This document shows, piece after piece, positions 1 through 7,102 of a DNA stretch of 35,348 bases (within the stretch, counting starts at the first letter, position 1; each line of letters begins with the position of its first letter). This DNA is from an uncultured Eubacteriales bacterium (lineage in GTDB: Bacteria > Bacillota > Clostridia > Christensenellales > CAG-138). The stretch lies in NCBI GenBank assembly GCA_900549955.1, contig URQH01000018.1, forward strand, positions 1-35,348, in the 5' to 3' direction. The notes beneath the pieces are model-generated. The model was not told the origin of the DNA, made no database searches, and saw only the letters and a program-made list of their open reading frames with translations. Made by a program: the position numbers and the translations under genes.

Positions 1-892
1 CCTGGCCGCCGGTCAGGATGGCGATATCCTGCAGCATGGCCTTGCGGCGGTCGCCAAAGCCCGGCGCCTTGACCGCAACGCACGTGAACGTGCCGCGCAG
101 CTTGTTGAGCACCAGCGTGGCCAGCGCCTCGCCCTCGACGTCCTCAGCGATGATGAGCATCTTCTTACCGGTCTGCGCCACCTGCTGCAGCACGGGCAGG
201 AGCTCCTGGATATTGCTGATCTTCTTCTCGGTGATGAGGATGACCGGATCGTCCAGCACCGCTTCCATCTTGTCCATATCGGTCGCCATGTAGGCAGACG
301 CATAGCCGCGGTCAAACTGCATGCCCTCGACCACGTTGAGCTCGGTCTTCATGGTCTTGCTCTCCTCGACGGTGATCACGCCGTCGTTGCCGACCTTCTC
401 CATGGCGTCGGAAATCAGCTGGCCGACCTTCTCATCGCCCGCGGAAATGGCAGCAACCTGCGCGATAGCGGTCTTACCGCTGACGGGCTTGGAGATCTCC
501 TTCAGGCCCTCGACCGCCGCATCGACGGCCGCCTCAATGCCACGGCGCACCACCATCGGATTGGCGCCGGCGGCCACGTTCTTCATGCCCTCGCGGACAA
601 TGGCCTGCGCCAGCAGCGTGGCGGTCGTCGTGCCGTCGCCGGCAACGTCGTTGGTCTTCGTCGCAACTTCCTTGACCAGCTGCGCGCCCATGTTCTCAAA
701 CGGATCCTCCAGCTCGATCTCCTTGGCGATGGTCACGCCGTCGTTGGTGATCAACGGAGAGCCATATTTCTTGTCCAGCACCACGTTGCGGCCCTTCGGC
801 CCCAGGGTGATCTTTACGGTATTGGCAAGCTGATCGAGACCCGTCTCCAGCGCTCTTCTTGCCTCTTCGCCATATTTCAACTGCTTAGCCAT
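1..892 (-). CDS. groEL: GroEL chaperonin (60 kDa), partial, C-terminal part outside window
   Basis: This is the ATP-driven cytoplasmic folding chamber that works with the GroES lid. The window holds the first 297 residues, and the gene runs off the left edge. It starts MAKQLKYGEEARRALETG and contains the ATP-site stretch GDGTTTATLLAQAIV and the apical-domain stretch LLIIAEDVEGEALATLV-like region, all normal for the family. The ATG at 890-892 follows a strong GGAGGAGG Shine-Dalgarno. The groES stop lies 21 bases upstream, so the two genes form one operon under the CIRCE-controlled promoter near 1281-1309. Identity is certain; only the missing C-terminus cannot be assessed. Confidence 0.98.
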   Translation of the reverse strand, partial: MAKQLKYGEEARRALETGLDQLANTVKITLGPKGRNVVLDKKYGSPLITNDGVTIAKEIELEDPFENMGAQLVKEVATKTNDVAGDGTTTATLLAQAIVREGMKNVAAGANPMVVRRGIEAAVDAAVEGLKEISKPVSGKTAIAQVAAISAGDEKVGQLISDAMEKVGNDGVITVEESKTMKTELNVVEGMQFDRGYASAYMATDMDKMEAVLDDPVILITEKKISNIQELLPVLQQVAQTGKKMLIIAEDVEGEALATLVLNKLRGTFTCVAVKAPGFGDRRKAMLQDIAILTGGQ

Positions 893-913
893 AAGTCAAT
901 TCCTCCTCCAATG

Positions 914-1198
914 TTATTCCACAACTGCCAGAATGTCGTTCTGCCGCACGACGATGTATTCCTTGTCGTCGAGCTTGACTTCGGTGCCGGCATATTTGGA
1001 ATAGATAACCTTGTCGCCGACGTTCACATACATGGTGACTTCCTTCCCGTCCACCACGCCACCCGGGCCAACCGCGACGACTTCCGCCATCTGCGGCTTT
1101 TCCTTGGCGCTGCCGGGCAGGATGATGCCGCCCTTGACAACTTCTTCGGTTTCAAGGCTCTGGATGACCACGCGGTCTGCCAACGGTTTGAGTTTCAT
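914..1198 (-). CDS. groES: GroES co-chaperonin (10 kDa)
   Basis: GroES is the heptameric lid of the GroEL chamber. The 94-residue protein has the usual family length. It begins MKLKPLADRVVIQ and contains the mobile-loop region EEVVKGGIILPGSAKEKP and the C-terminal stretch EYIVVRQNDILAVVE. A longer reading frame starts nine codons upstream, but the ATG at 1196-1198 is preceded by AGGAGGT at good spacing and matches the family start, so it is preferred. It is the first gene of groES-groEL, transcribed from a sigma-A promoter with a CIRCE operator in the leader, so heat induction through HrcA is expected. Confidence 0.98.
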   Translation of the reverse strand: MKLKPLADRVVIQSLETEEVVKGGIILPGSAKEKPQMAEVVAVGPGGVVDGKEVTMYVNVGDKVIYSKYAGTEVKLDDKEYIVVRQNDILAVVE

Positions 1199-1242
1199 AA
1201 CACAAGACCTCCTGTTTGGATACATTCAAAACTCTGGATTTG

Positions 1243-1269
1243 TTAGCACTCGCTTTAGATGAGTGCTAA
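1243..1269 (-). promoter_or_regulatory. CIRCE operator of groESL (HrcA binding site)
   Basis: This is a perfect inverted repeat, TTAGCACTC, nine bases, GAGTGCTAA, identical in both arms to the CIRCE consensus. It sits in the groES leader starting 11 bases after the -10 box. HrcA, encoded at the other end of this window, is the known repressor for this element. Confidence 0.97.
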
Positions 1270-1280
1270 CCACGATTCTT

Positions 1281-1309
1281 ATTATACCCAGCCTACCCGT
1301 TGAAGTCAA
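1281..1309 (-). promoter_or_regulatory. sigma-A promoter of groESL
   Basis: On the minus strand TTGACT (1304-1309) and a perfect TATAAT (1281-1286) are separated by 17 bases. The promoter lies directly upstream of the CIRCE element, the classic class I heat-shock layout. Confidence 0.93.
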
Positions 1310-1390
1310 TGCGCAATTGCAACGAAAATGTGAAAATGCTGCGGCGCGCCAAAATAGGCGAATCCCTGCCGAAAACCCGCAAAGTTTCGC

Positions 1391-1419
1391 TTGCATTTGA
1401 GCAGGACGTGTGGTAGAAT
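1391..1419 (+). promoter_or_regulatory. sigma-A promoter of rpsT
   Basis: TTGCAT (1391-1396) and TAGAAT (1414-1419) are separated by 17 bases, about 45 bases before the rpsT start. It is divergent from the groESL promoter. Confidence 0.85.
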
Positions 1420-1464
1420 TGTCTCTGTTCGAGTTTAACTTTTAGAGTACAGGGGGTGAATCTT

Positions 1465-1728
1465 TTGGCAAACATCAAGTCCGCGATGAAACGGGTCAAG
1501 GTGACCGAGAAGCAGAACCTGCGCAACCGCATGGTCCGCTCCGCGCTCAAGACCTCCATCCGCCGCTACGACGAGGCGCTCCAGGCCGGCGATCAGGCCG
1601 TGGCCGAGCAGGCGTATCTCAACGCCGTACGTACCGTCGACAAGGCAGCAGCGAAGGGCGTGATTCACAAGAATGCCGCCAGCCGCAAAAAGGCGCAGCT
1701 CGCCATCAAGCGCGCGAAGGCAATCTGA
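1465..1728 (+). CDS. rpsT: 30S ribosomal protein S20
   Basis: S20 is a small basic protein that binds the 5' and 3' minor domains of 16S rRNA in the 30S subunit. The 87-residue product reads MANIKSAMKRVKVTEK and ends with the Lys/Arg-rich NAASRKKAQLAIKRAKAI, normal in length and composition. A TTG start at 1465 is chosen because the family begins M(A/P)NIKSA and AGGGGGTG at 1451-1458 is correctly spaced. An in-frame GTG at 1456 lies inside that Shine-Dalgarno. It is monocistronic or loosely linked to yerC, with its own promoter and a strong hairpin 32 bases after the stop. The rare start codon may tune S20 output, as S20 is known to be autoregulated in other bacteria. Confidence 0.97.
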   Translation: MANIKSAMKRVKVTEKQNLRNRMVRSALKTSIRRYDEALQAGDQAVAEQAYLNAVRTVDKAAAKGVIHKNAASRKKAQLAIKRAKAI

Positions 1729-1759
1729 CCCTCTGCATAATTTTATTGGAATGCATTCC

Positions 1760-1791
1760 GAACAGCGGACGGCGGCAGCCGTCCGCTGTTC
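1760..1791 (+). terminator. strong hairpin after rpsT, probable terminator without a clear U-tract
   Basis: The arms GAACAGCGGACGGC (1760-1773) and GCCGTCCGCTGTTC (1778-1791) are perfectly complementary over 14 bp with a GGCA loop. The following bases GTTGCC are not a U-run, so it may be a weak or processing-type terminator. A 12-bp palindrome GGAATGCATTCC (1748-1759) abuts it on the left. Confidence 0.55.
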
Positions 1792-1862
1792 GTTGCCGTC
1801 CGCCGGCCGTTCCGCAGCAGGCGACAGCCCCCGCCGCGGCGTGCCCTGCGCCAAAGTGCCCC

Positions 1863-1891
1863 TTGCTTTCACGCGTTAAAGCGTTTACAAT
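1863..1891 (+). promoter_or_regulatory. sigma-A promoter of yerC-rqcH-rdgB operon
   Basis: TTGCTT (1863-1868) and TACAAT (1886-1891) are 17 bases apart, 19 bases before the yerC start codon. It follows the rpsT hairpin, consistent with a new transcription unit. Confidence 0.75.
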
Positions 1892-1910
1892 GGAAAGCGA
1901 GGTGAACGAC

Positions 1911-2219
1911 ATGGAAGAATACCGCTCCCGACTACAGGCGCGCGACCTGGACGCGTTGTTTGACGCGATTCTGCATCTGCAGAACCGCAGCGAGTGCTAT
2001 CGTTTTTTTGAGGACGTGTGCACCATCGCCGAACTCCGGTCGATGGCGCAGCGGTTCGACGTAGCCCAGCGGCTGGATGACGGCGTGACCTACCAGGAGA
2101 TCTCCCAGCAGCTTGGCGCCTCCACGGCCACCATCAGCCGCGTCAACCGCGCGCTCTCCTATGGGGCAGGCGGGTATCGGCTGCTGCTGGACCGCATGAA
2201 ACACGAAAGGGAAGACTGA
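1911..2219 (+). CDS. yerC: YerC/YecD family TrpR-like DNA-binding protein
   Basis: This small cytoplasmic protein (102 aa) is related to the Trp-repressor fold. A helix-turn-helix is visible at about residues 60-85 (GVTYQEISQQLGASTATISR), and the upstream motif CTIAELRSMAQRFDVAQ is typical of the YerC family, so DNA binding is expected. Its regulon is not known. The ATG at 1911 follows GAGGTGA at five bases. Longer in-frame starts exist upstream but lie before this ribosome site. It is the first gene of an operon, with rqcH starting six bases after its stop. Family assignment is firm; physiological role is not. Confidence 0.9.
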   Translation: MEEYRSRLQARDLDALFDAILHLQNRSECYRFFEDVCTIAELRSMAQRFDVAQRLDDGVTYQEISQQLGASTATISRVNRALSYGAGGYRLLLDRMKHERED

Positions 2220-2224
2220 TCCCC

Positions 2225-3925
2225 ATGTCTATGGATGGACTGGCGCTGCATGCGGTGTGCTGTGAACTGCTGCCGCTCGTGGGAGGCAAAATTGACCGCG
2301 TTCAACAGCCCGACCGGGACGCGCTGCTGCTGACGGTGCGCCAGAGCGGCGAGATGCACCGGCTGCTGCTGTCCGCGCACGCGGAAAACGGCCGCGTACA
2401 GCTGACCCGGCAAACCTTCTTGAACCCGCCTGAACCGCCGATGTTCTGCATGCTGCTGCGCCGCCGCCTGACGGGCGGGCGCATCGCCGCGATCCGGCAA
2501 CGTGAGCTCGACCGCGTGCTGACCATCGTGATCGAAGCGCGCAACGAGCTCGGCGACCTGGCCGAGCTGCAGCTCGTGATCGAGCTGATGGGCAAGCACT
2601 CCAACATCATCCTGGTCCAGCCAGACGGCACAGTGGCCGACTGCATCCGCCATGTCGGGCCACAGATGTCGTCCGTGCGCACGCTGCTGCCCGGCGTGCC
2701 CTTTCATGAAGCGCCTGCACAGGACAAGCAAAACCCGCTCACGGCCAGCGCCGCCGCACTGCAGGACGCGCTCGATACGGCCAACCCGGTCAAGGCGCTG
2801 TCCGACCGCTACTTGGGGCTTTCACGCGCAACGTTGCAGGCACTGTTGACGGACGGCATGGACGGCGCGGCGCTGCAGGCGCGCATGGCCGCCTTTGGGG
2901 CCGGGGTGTTTGCCCCCACGCTGATCGAAAACGCCTTTGGCGAACCGGTCGCCGTGTTCCCCTTTGCGCCCGACGCCCCCGCCGGCATGGCGCATCGCTG
3001 CGAGAGCATGGGCGAGGCTTACGACCGGTTTTACGAAAAGCGGGACGCGCTCGTGCGCATCGCCCGGCACAGCGCGCAGTTGCGCCGCACGCTGGAGAGC
3101 GCGCTCGGCCGGGCGGAACACAAGCTGGCCGCCTACCGTGAGGCGATCCTCGGCGAGGCGCAGTGCGAGCAGCTCCGCCTGTATGGAGAGCTCATCACCG
3201 CCAACCTGCACCGGATCCGCCGCGGGCAGCAGGCGCTCCAGGCGGAAAACTACTACCTGGATCCGCCGGAGCCGTGCGTCGTCCCGCTCGACCCGCTGCT
3301 CAGCGGCAGTGACAACGCGCAGCGCTATTTCAAGCAATACCGCAAGAGCCGCACGGCCCGGGCCTATGCCGAACAGCAGCAGGAGCAGGTGGCGGCGGAG
3401 GTCGCCTATCTCGAAGGGCAGCTCGACAACATCGGCAAGTGCGACACGCTGCCGGAGCTGTATGAAATACGGGACGAGCTGATCCGAGAGGGCTACCTGC
3501 GCCCGGAACGTAAGGGCGTGCGCCAGCAGGGCGGCGTGTCCCGCCCGATGCGCTTCCTCTCGCCGGACGGCATCGCGCTGCTCGTGGGCAAGAACAACCG
3601 GCAAAACGACGCGCTCACCCTCCGCGCGGACGGCGAACAATACTGGCTGCACGTGAAGAACATCCCCGGTTCACACGTGATCGTGGACTACCGCGGCGAA
3701 CCGCCGGCCGACACGCTCTTTGCCGCGGCGCAGCTGGCGGCCTACTACAGCAAGGCACGGCAGAGCGCCTCCGTGCCGGTGGACTACACGCCGCGCAAAT
3801 TTGTCAAAAAACCGTCCGGCGCACGCGCCGGCATGGTCATCTATACGACAAACCGCACCCTGTACGTCACGCCGGACGAGGCGTACGTCAAGCGGCTCAA
3901 ACGGGAGGAGGCCGAACGCCCATGA
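2225..3925 (+). CDS. rqcH: RqcH/NFACT family ribosome quality control protein (Rqc2 homologue)
   Basis: RqcH binds obstructed 50S subunits and, with alanyl-tRNA, adds C-terminal Ala tails that mark stalled peptides for degradation. The 566-aa protein shows an NFACT-N domain (start through about 180), a central coiled-coil/HhH part (about 270-440) and a C-terminal NFACT-R domain (WLHVKNIPGSHVIV at about 480). Asp96-Arg97 (ELDRVL) match the pair needed for tail synthesis in B. subtilis. Older annotations call this family fibronectin-binding protein. The ATG at 2225 has AAAGGGA upstream inside yerC; an in-frame ATG at 2231 is an alternative. The stop overlaps the rdgB start (ATGA). Confidence 0.95.
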   Translation: MSMDGLALHAVCCELLPLVGGKIDRVQQPDRDALLLTVRQSGEMHRLLLSAHAENGRVQLTRQTFLNPPEPPMFCMLLRRRLTGGRIAAIRQRELDRVLTIVIEARNELGDLAELQLVIELMGKHSNIILVQPDGTVADCIRHVGPQMSSVRTLLPGVPFHEAPAQDKQNPLTASAAALQDALDTANPVKALSDRYLGLSRATLQALLTDGMDGAALQARMAAFGAGVFAPTLIENAFGEPVAVFPFAPDAPAGMAHRCESMGEAYDRFYEKRDALVRIARHSAQLRRTLESALGRAEHKLAAYREAILGEAQCEQLRLYGELITANLHRIRRGQQALQAENYYLDPPEPCVVPLDPLLSGSDNAQRYFKQYRKSRTARAYAEQQQEQVAAEVAYLEGQLDNIGKCDTLPELYEIRDELIREGYLRPERKGVRQQGGVSRPMRFLSPDGIALLVGKNNRQNDALTLRADGEQYWLHVKNIPGSHVIVDYRGEPPADTLFAAAQLAAYYSKARQSASVPVDYTPRKFVKKPSGARAGMVIYTTNRTLYVTPDEAYVKRLKREEAERP

Positions 3926-4521
3926 AGCTCATCATCGCATCCAACAACGCGCACAAGGTGCGCGAGATCCACCAGATCCTCGGCGGCGTATTCACCGACA
4001 TGCACACGCTGCAAGAAGCGGGACTGTCCATTGAAGTGGTCGAAGACGGCGCCACATTCGCGGAAAACGCAGTCAAAAAGGCAGAGGAAGTGCTCGCCGC
4101 CGCCCCCGGCTACGACGCCGCGCTCGCCGACGACAGCGGGCTGATCGTGGATGCGCTCGGCGGCGCGCCCGGCGTCTACAGCGCCCGCTACGCCGGAGAG
4201 CAGCACGACGACGCGGACAACAACCGCAAGCTCATGGTGGACATGGCCGGCGTGCCGCGCGCGCAGCGCACGTGCCGGTTTGCCTCCGCCGTGGCGCTTG
4301 CGCGCCGCGGCCGCCCGACCGTAACCGCCGAGGGCGCCTGCGAAGGGCTGCTGCTCGACGCGCCGCGCGGAGAAAACGGCTTCGGCTACGACCCCTATTT
4401 CCTCTACGAGCCCGCGGGCCGCTCCTTTGCCGAGCTGTCTGCCGACGAGAAAAACGCCGTGAGCCACCGGCGCCGCGCGCTGGAGGCGCTGAAGGCGGCG
4501 CTGGACGGCGAACGGGCATGA
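3922..4521 (+). CDS. rdgB: XTP/dITP pyrophosphatase (Ham1/RdgB family)
   Basis: It hydrolyses non-canonical purine triphosphates (ITP, dITP, XTP) to the monophosphate and pyrophosphate, keeping hypoxanthine and xanthine out of nucleic acids. The 199-aa length is normal. Family motifs are present in order: IASNNAHKVREI at the N-terminus, DDSGLIVDALGGAPGVYSARY mid-protein, GENGFGYDPYF, and SHRRRALEAL at the end. The start codon overlaps the rqcH stop and its own stop overlaps the next start, so translation is probably coupled through this operon. Confidence 0.97.
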   Translation: MKLIIASNNAHKVREIHQILGGVFTDMHTLQEAGLSIEVVEDGATFAENAVKKAEEVLAAAPGYDAALADDSGLIVDALGGAPGVYSARYAGEQHDDADNNRKLMVDMAGVPRAQRTCRFASAVALARRGRPTVTAEGACEGLLLDAPRGENGFGYDPYFLYEPAGRSFAELSADEKNAVSHRRRALEALKAALDGERA

Positions 4522-4982
4522 AGGTTGCCGTCTTTGCCGACACGCACGGGCGGCTGACCCGCCTGCCCGCGGCGCGGGCGCAGCTCGGCCCGGTCGACGC
4601 GGTGCTGCACCTCGGCGATCACTGCCGCGACGCCGCGGCGATCGGCCGCGCGCTGGGCGCCCCCGTTTGGGCCGTGCGTGGCAACTGCGACTATGGTTGC
4701 GGCGACCCGCTCGAGCGCATCGTCGAGCTTGGCGGCGTGCGGCTCCTCTGCCTGCACGGGCACCTGTGCCCAGACCTGTACCGCCTCGCCCTCCGGGCAG
4801 AACAGGAGCGCTGTCGGGCAGCGCTCTTTGGACATACGCATATTCCGTTGGTCGAAGCGCAGGGCGACGTGCTGCTCGTAAACCCCGGCAGCCTGTCGCG
4901 CCCGCGGGGCGGCTCTGCCCCAGGCTGCGCCCTGCTCACCATTGAACAGGGCGAGGTGCACGTCCGGCTGTGCCCGGTCTAA
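4518..4982 (+). CDS. YfcE/MJ0936-type metallophosphoesterase
   Basis: This is a small calcineurin-like phosphodiesterase of 154 residues. The metal-binding motifs appear in order: FADTHG (Asp and His), LHLGDHCRD, RGNCD, LCLHGH and FGHTHIP. Substrates of this family are usually cyclic nucleotides or bis-p-nitrophenyl phosphate in vitro; the natural substrate here is unknown. The ATG at 4518 overlaps the rdgB TGA. The pairing of rdgB with this phosphoesterase is common in Firmicutes. Its TAA stop overlaps the stop of convergent scpB by two bases, leaving no room for a terminator. Confidence 0.92.
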   Translation: MKVAVFADTHGRLTRLPAARAQLGPVDAVLHLGDHCRDAAAIGRALGAPVWAVRGNCDYGCGDPLERIVELGGVRLLCLHGHLCPDLYRLALRAEQERCRAALFGHTHIPLVEAQGDVLLVNPGSLSRPRGGSAPGCALLTIEQGEVHVRLCPV

Positions 4983-5539
4983 TTCGCGTCCTCCAGCTGC
5001 TCCAGCTGGGAAAACCGGGAAAATTCCGGCAACTCCTCGAGCGAATGCAGGCCAAATTTACGCAGGAACTTGTCCGTCGTGCCCAGCAGCACCGGCTTGC
5101 CCACCGTGTCGCGCCGGCCGACCGGCTCGATGAGCCCCAGCTTTTGCAGCTGGCTCACGGCATATTCGCACCGCACGCCGCGCACCGCTTCGATCTCCGA
5201 GCGGGTCACCGGCTGGCGGTAAGCCACGATCGCCAACGTCTCCAGCATGGACTGCGAGACGTTTTTTGTGCGTTCCGGCTGGAGCAGGTTTTCGAGGTCC
5301 TCCACGTATGCGGGGTTGCTGACCAGCTGCACCGCCGTCTCCGTCAGCAGCGGATAAAACCCGCGCCCCTCCGCCCGGTAGTCCTCCTCCATGGCGCAAA
5401 GCAGCGCGCGGGCCTCGTCCCTGCCGCAGCCCAGCACGCGCGCGAGCTCTGCAAGCGGCACCGGGTCGCCCGCCACAAACAACATGCATTCCACGCGGCA
5501 ATACTGCCGCCGGCGTTCCTGTTCCACCGTATCCCTCAT
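4979..5539 (-). CDS. scpB: Segregation and condensation protein B
   Basis: ScpB is a winged-helix kite subunit that dimerises on ScpA and completes the SMC condensin complex for chromosome segregation. The 186-aa length is typical. The central stretch SMLETLAIVAYRQPVTRSEI is a family hallmark, followed by GLIEPVGRRDTVGKPVLLGT and DKFLRKFGLHSLEELPEF. The start overlaps the scpA stop (ATGA), so the two subunits are translationally coupled. SMC itself is not in this window. It converges directly on the phosphoesterase gene. Confidence 0.97.
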   Translation of the reverse strand: MRDTVEQERRRQYCRVECMLFVAGDPVPLAELARVLGCGRDEARALLCAMEEDYRAEGRGFYPLLTETAVQLVSNPAYVEDLENLLQPERTKNVSQSMLETLAIVAYRQPVTRSEIEAVRGVRCEYAVSQLQKLGLIEPVGRRDTVGKPVLLGTTDKFLRKFGLHSLEELPEFSRFSQLEQLEDAN

Positions 5540-6312
5540 TCCGTCATCTCGTCCATATACGCATAGCCGTCGTCCCCGTCGTCCAGCAGGCGGCCCTTGA
5601 GCACCGTGATGGGCGCAAACGGCGCGCTCTGCTTCAGCCGCACCTCGCCATGTGCGAGCATATCCAGCAGCGCCATAAACGTGACGATCATCTCCAGCTT
5701 GTCCGCCTCCGGGGCAAACAGCGACGCAAAGCGCACCGGCCCGTCCGCCTCGCGCAGTTTGGCGCGGATGCCGCCCAGGCAGCCGCGCACGGTATACCGG
5801 TCCGGCCGGACGTCGTGCAGTTCGTGCAGGCGCGGCTGCTCTGCCCTGCGCTCGAGCAGCTGCAGGAACGCGCGGTACAGCCCGTCCTGCGTCACACCCT
5901 CGATCTCCACGCGCGGCGGCGGCAGCGGCACATCCTCCGGCAGGCGCGTGAAGCTGTCCTGCGCAGCGTGGAACAGCGCGTCCAGCCCGGCGCTCGCCTC
6001 CTTGAACGCGCGGTATTCGCGCAGCTGGCGGATGAGCGCCTGCTCGGGATCCTCCTCCTGCGCCTCCTCCGCCTCCCGCGGGGGACGCGGCAGCAACTGG
6101 CGCGACTTGATATACAGCAACGTGGCCGCCATGGTCAAAAACTCGCTCGCCGTGTCCATGTCCAGCTCGTCGAGCGCCTCCATGTACGCCAGATACTGTT
6201 GCGTGATCTCGGAGACGAAGATGTCCTTGATATCCAGCTCCGCCTGTTCGATCAGATGCAGCAGCAGATCCAGTGGCCCGTCAAACTGTTTTAAGTGTAC
6301 GCTGTACGCCAT
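5536..6312 (-). CDS. scpA: Segregation and condensation protein A
   Basis: ScpA is the kleisin that closes the SMC ring and recruits ScpB. The 258-aa protein starts MAYSVHLKQFDGPLDLLLHL, the classic ScpA N-terminus, followed by EQAELDIKDIFVSEITQQY and the membrane-like but cytoplasmic helix EFLTMAATLLYIKSRQLLP. The C-terminal winged helix ends near VRLKQSAPFAPITVLKG. It follows the M50 protease gene by nine bases in the same transcription unit, with G-rich bases directly before the ATG acting as ribosome site. Confidence 0.97.
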   Translation of the reverse strand: MAYSVHLKQFDGPLDLLLHLIEQAELDIKDIFVSEITQQYLAYMEALDELDMDTASEFLTMAATLLYIKSRQLLPRPPREAEEAQEEDPEQALIRQLREYRAFKEASAGLDALFHAAQDSFTRLPEDVPLPPPRVEIEGVTQDGLYRAFLQLLERRAEQPRLHELHDVRPDRYTVRGCLGGIRAKLREADGPVRFASLFAPEADKLEMIVTFMALLDMLAHGEVRLKQSAPFAPITVLKGRLLDDGDDGYAYMDEMTE

Positions 6313-6321
6313 ATCCCCCCG

Positions 6322-6993
6322 TCAGGCAACGCCGAATACGAAAAATACCACCTGGCTCATCCAGCCGTAAAACCAGTTCACCACCGGGCTGAGCACCTCG
6401 CCCACGAGCCCCAGCACCAGGCACGCCAGCATGATATACCGGCCATAGCTGCGCAAAAACCAGCAGAATTTCGGCCAGCGCCGCATGCACAGGCTCTCCA
6501 GCACATGCGAACCGTCGAGCGGGTAGATGGGGATCAGGTTGAACACCATCAGCGACAGGTTCACGCTTACAACACCGGACATAATCCTCCAGAAATTGTC
6601 CGACGCATACAGCGACGGCACCCGGAACATCAGCCCCCACATGAGAAACAGGAACACAAACGCCGTGAGGAAATTCATCGTCACCCCGGCGAGCGACACG
6701 AAAATGTCGTCCCGGCGAAAGTGTTTGAAGTACCGCGTGGACACGGGCACGGGCTTGGCCCAGCCAAAGCCGAGCAGCAGCAGGCTCACAAAGCCAACCG
6801 GTTCCAGGTGTGCCAGGGGGTTGAGCGTCATACGACCGGCGGCCTTCGCCGTCGGATCCCCCAGTTTATAGGCCACGAACGCATGCGCCCACTCATGTAC
6901 GGTCAGTCCGATCAGTACGCCGGGCAGGGTCAATACGACGCTTTGCAGCAGGGCAACAGGATCGCGGAACCAACTCATAAGATAAGTAAGCAC
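6322..6993 (-). CDS. Site-2 protease-type M50 membrane metalloprotease (YwhC-like)
   Basis: This is an integral membrane zinc protease of about 223 aa with several hydrophobic helices. The zinc motif HEWAH lies at residues 33-37 and the second metal-site motif IPIYPLDGSHVL in the C-terminal half, so the protease should be active. The group without PDZ domain (YwhC/rhomboid-like neighbourhood) is common next to scpA in Firmicutes; its substrate is unknown. A GTG start at 6991-6993 is preferred because GCGAGGAAG stands seven bases before it. ATGs further upstream lack such a site and an internal ATG is at 6978. It heads the operon with scpA and scpB. Confidence 0.9.
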   Translation of the reverse strand: MLTYLMSWFRDPVALLQSVVLTLPGVLIGLTVHEWAHAFVAYKLGDPTAKAAGRMTLNPLAHLEPVGFVSLLLLGFGWAKPVPVSTRYFKHFRRDDIFVSLAGVTMNFLTAFVFLFLMWGLMFRVPSLYASDNFWRIMSGVVSVNLSLMVFNLIPIYPLDGSHVLESLCMRRWPKFCWFLRSYGRYIMLACLVLGLVGEVLSPVVNWFYGWMSQVVFFVFGVA

Positions 6994-7053
6994 GTGTCTT
7001 CCTCGCTTTCCAGGCATCGCGCACATACCGACGCCACGATCTCTTTACCGTGT

Positions 7054-7082
7054 ATTATACGGGAAAATGTGCGCGGATGCAA
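7054..7082 (-). promoter_or_regulatory. sigma-A promoter of M50 protease-scpA-scpB
   Basis: On the minus strand TTGCAT (7077-7082) and a perfect TATAAT (7054-7059) are 17 bases apart. It lies between the stop of the DacF-like gene and the M50 start. Confidence 0.88.
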
Positions 7083-7102
7083 CTTTGGTACAAACGGCAA
7101 GG

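Noticed and set aside
1748..1759. Palindrome GGAATGCATTCC after rpsT
   Set aside because: Short, next to a stronger hairpin, and not matched to a known operator; could be chance.
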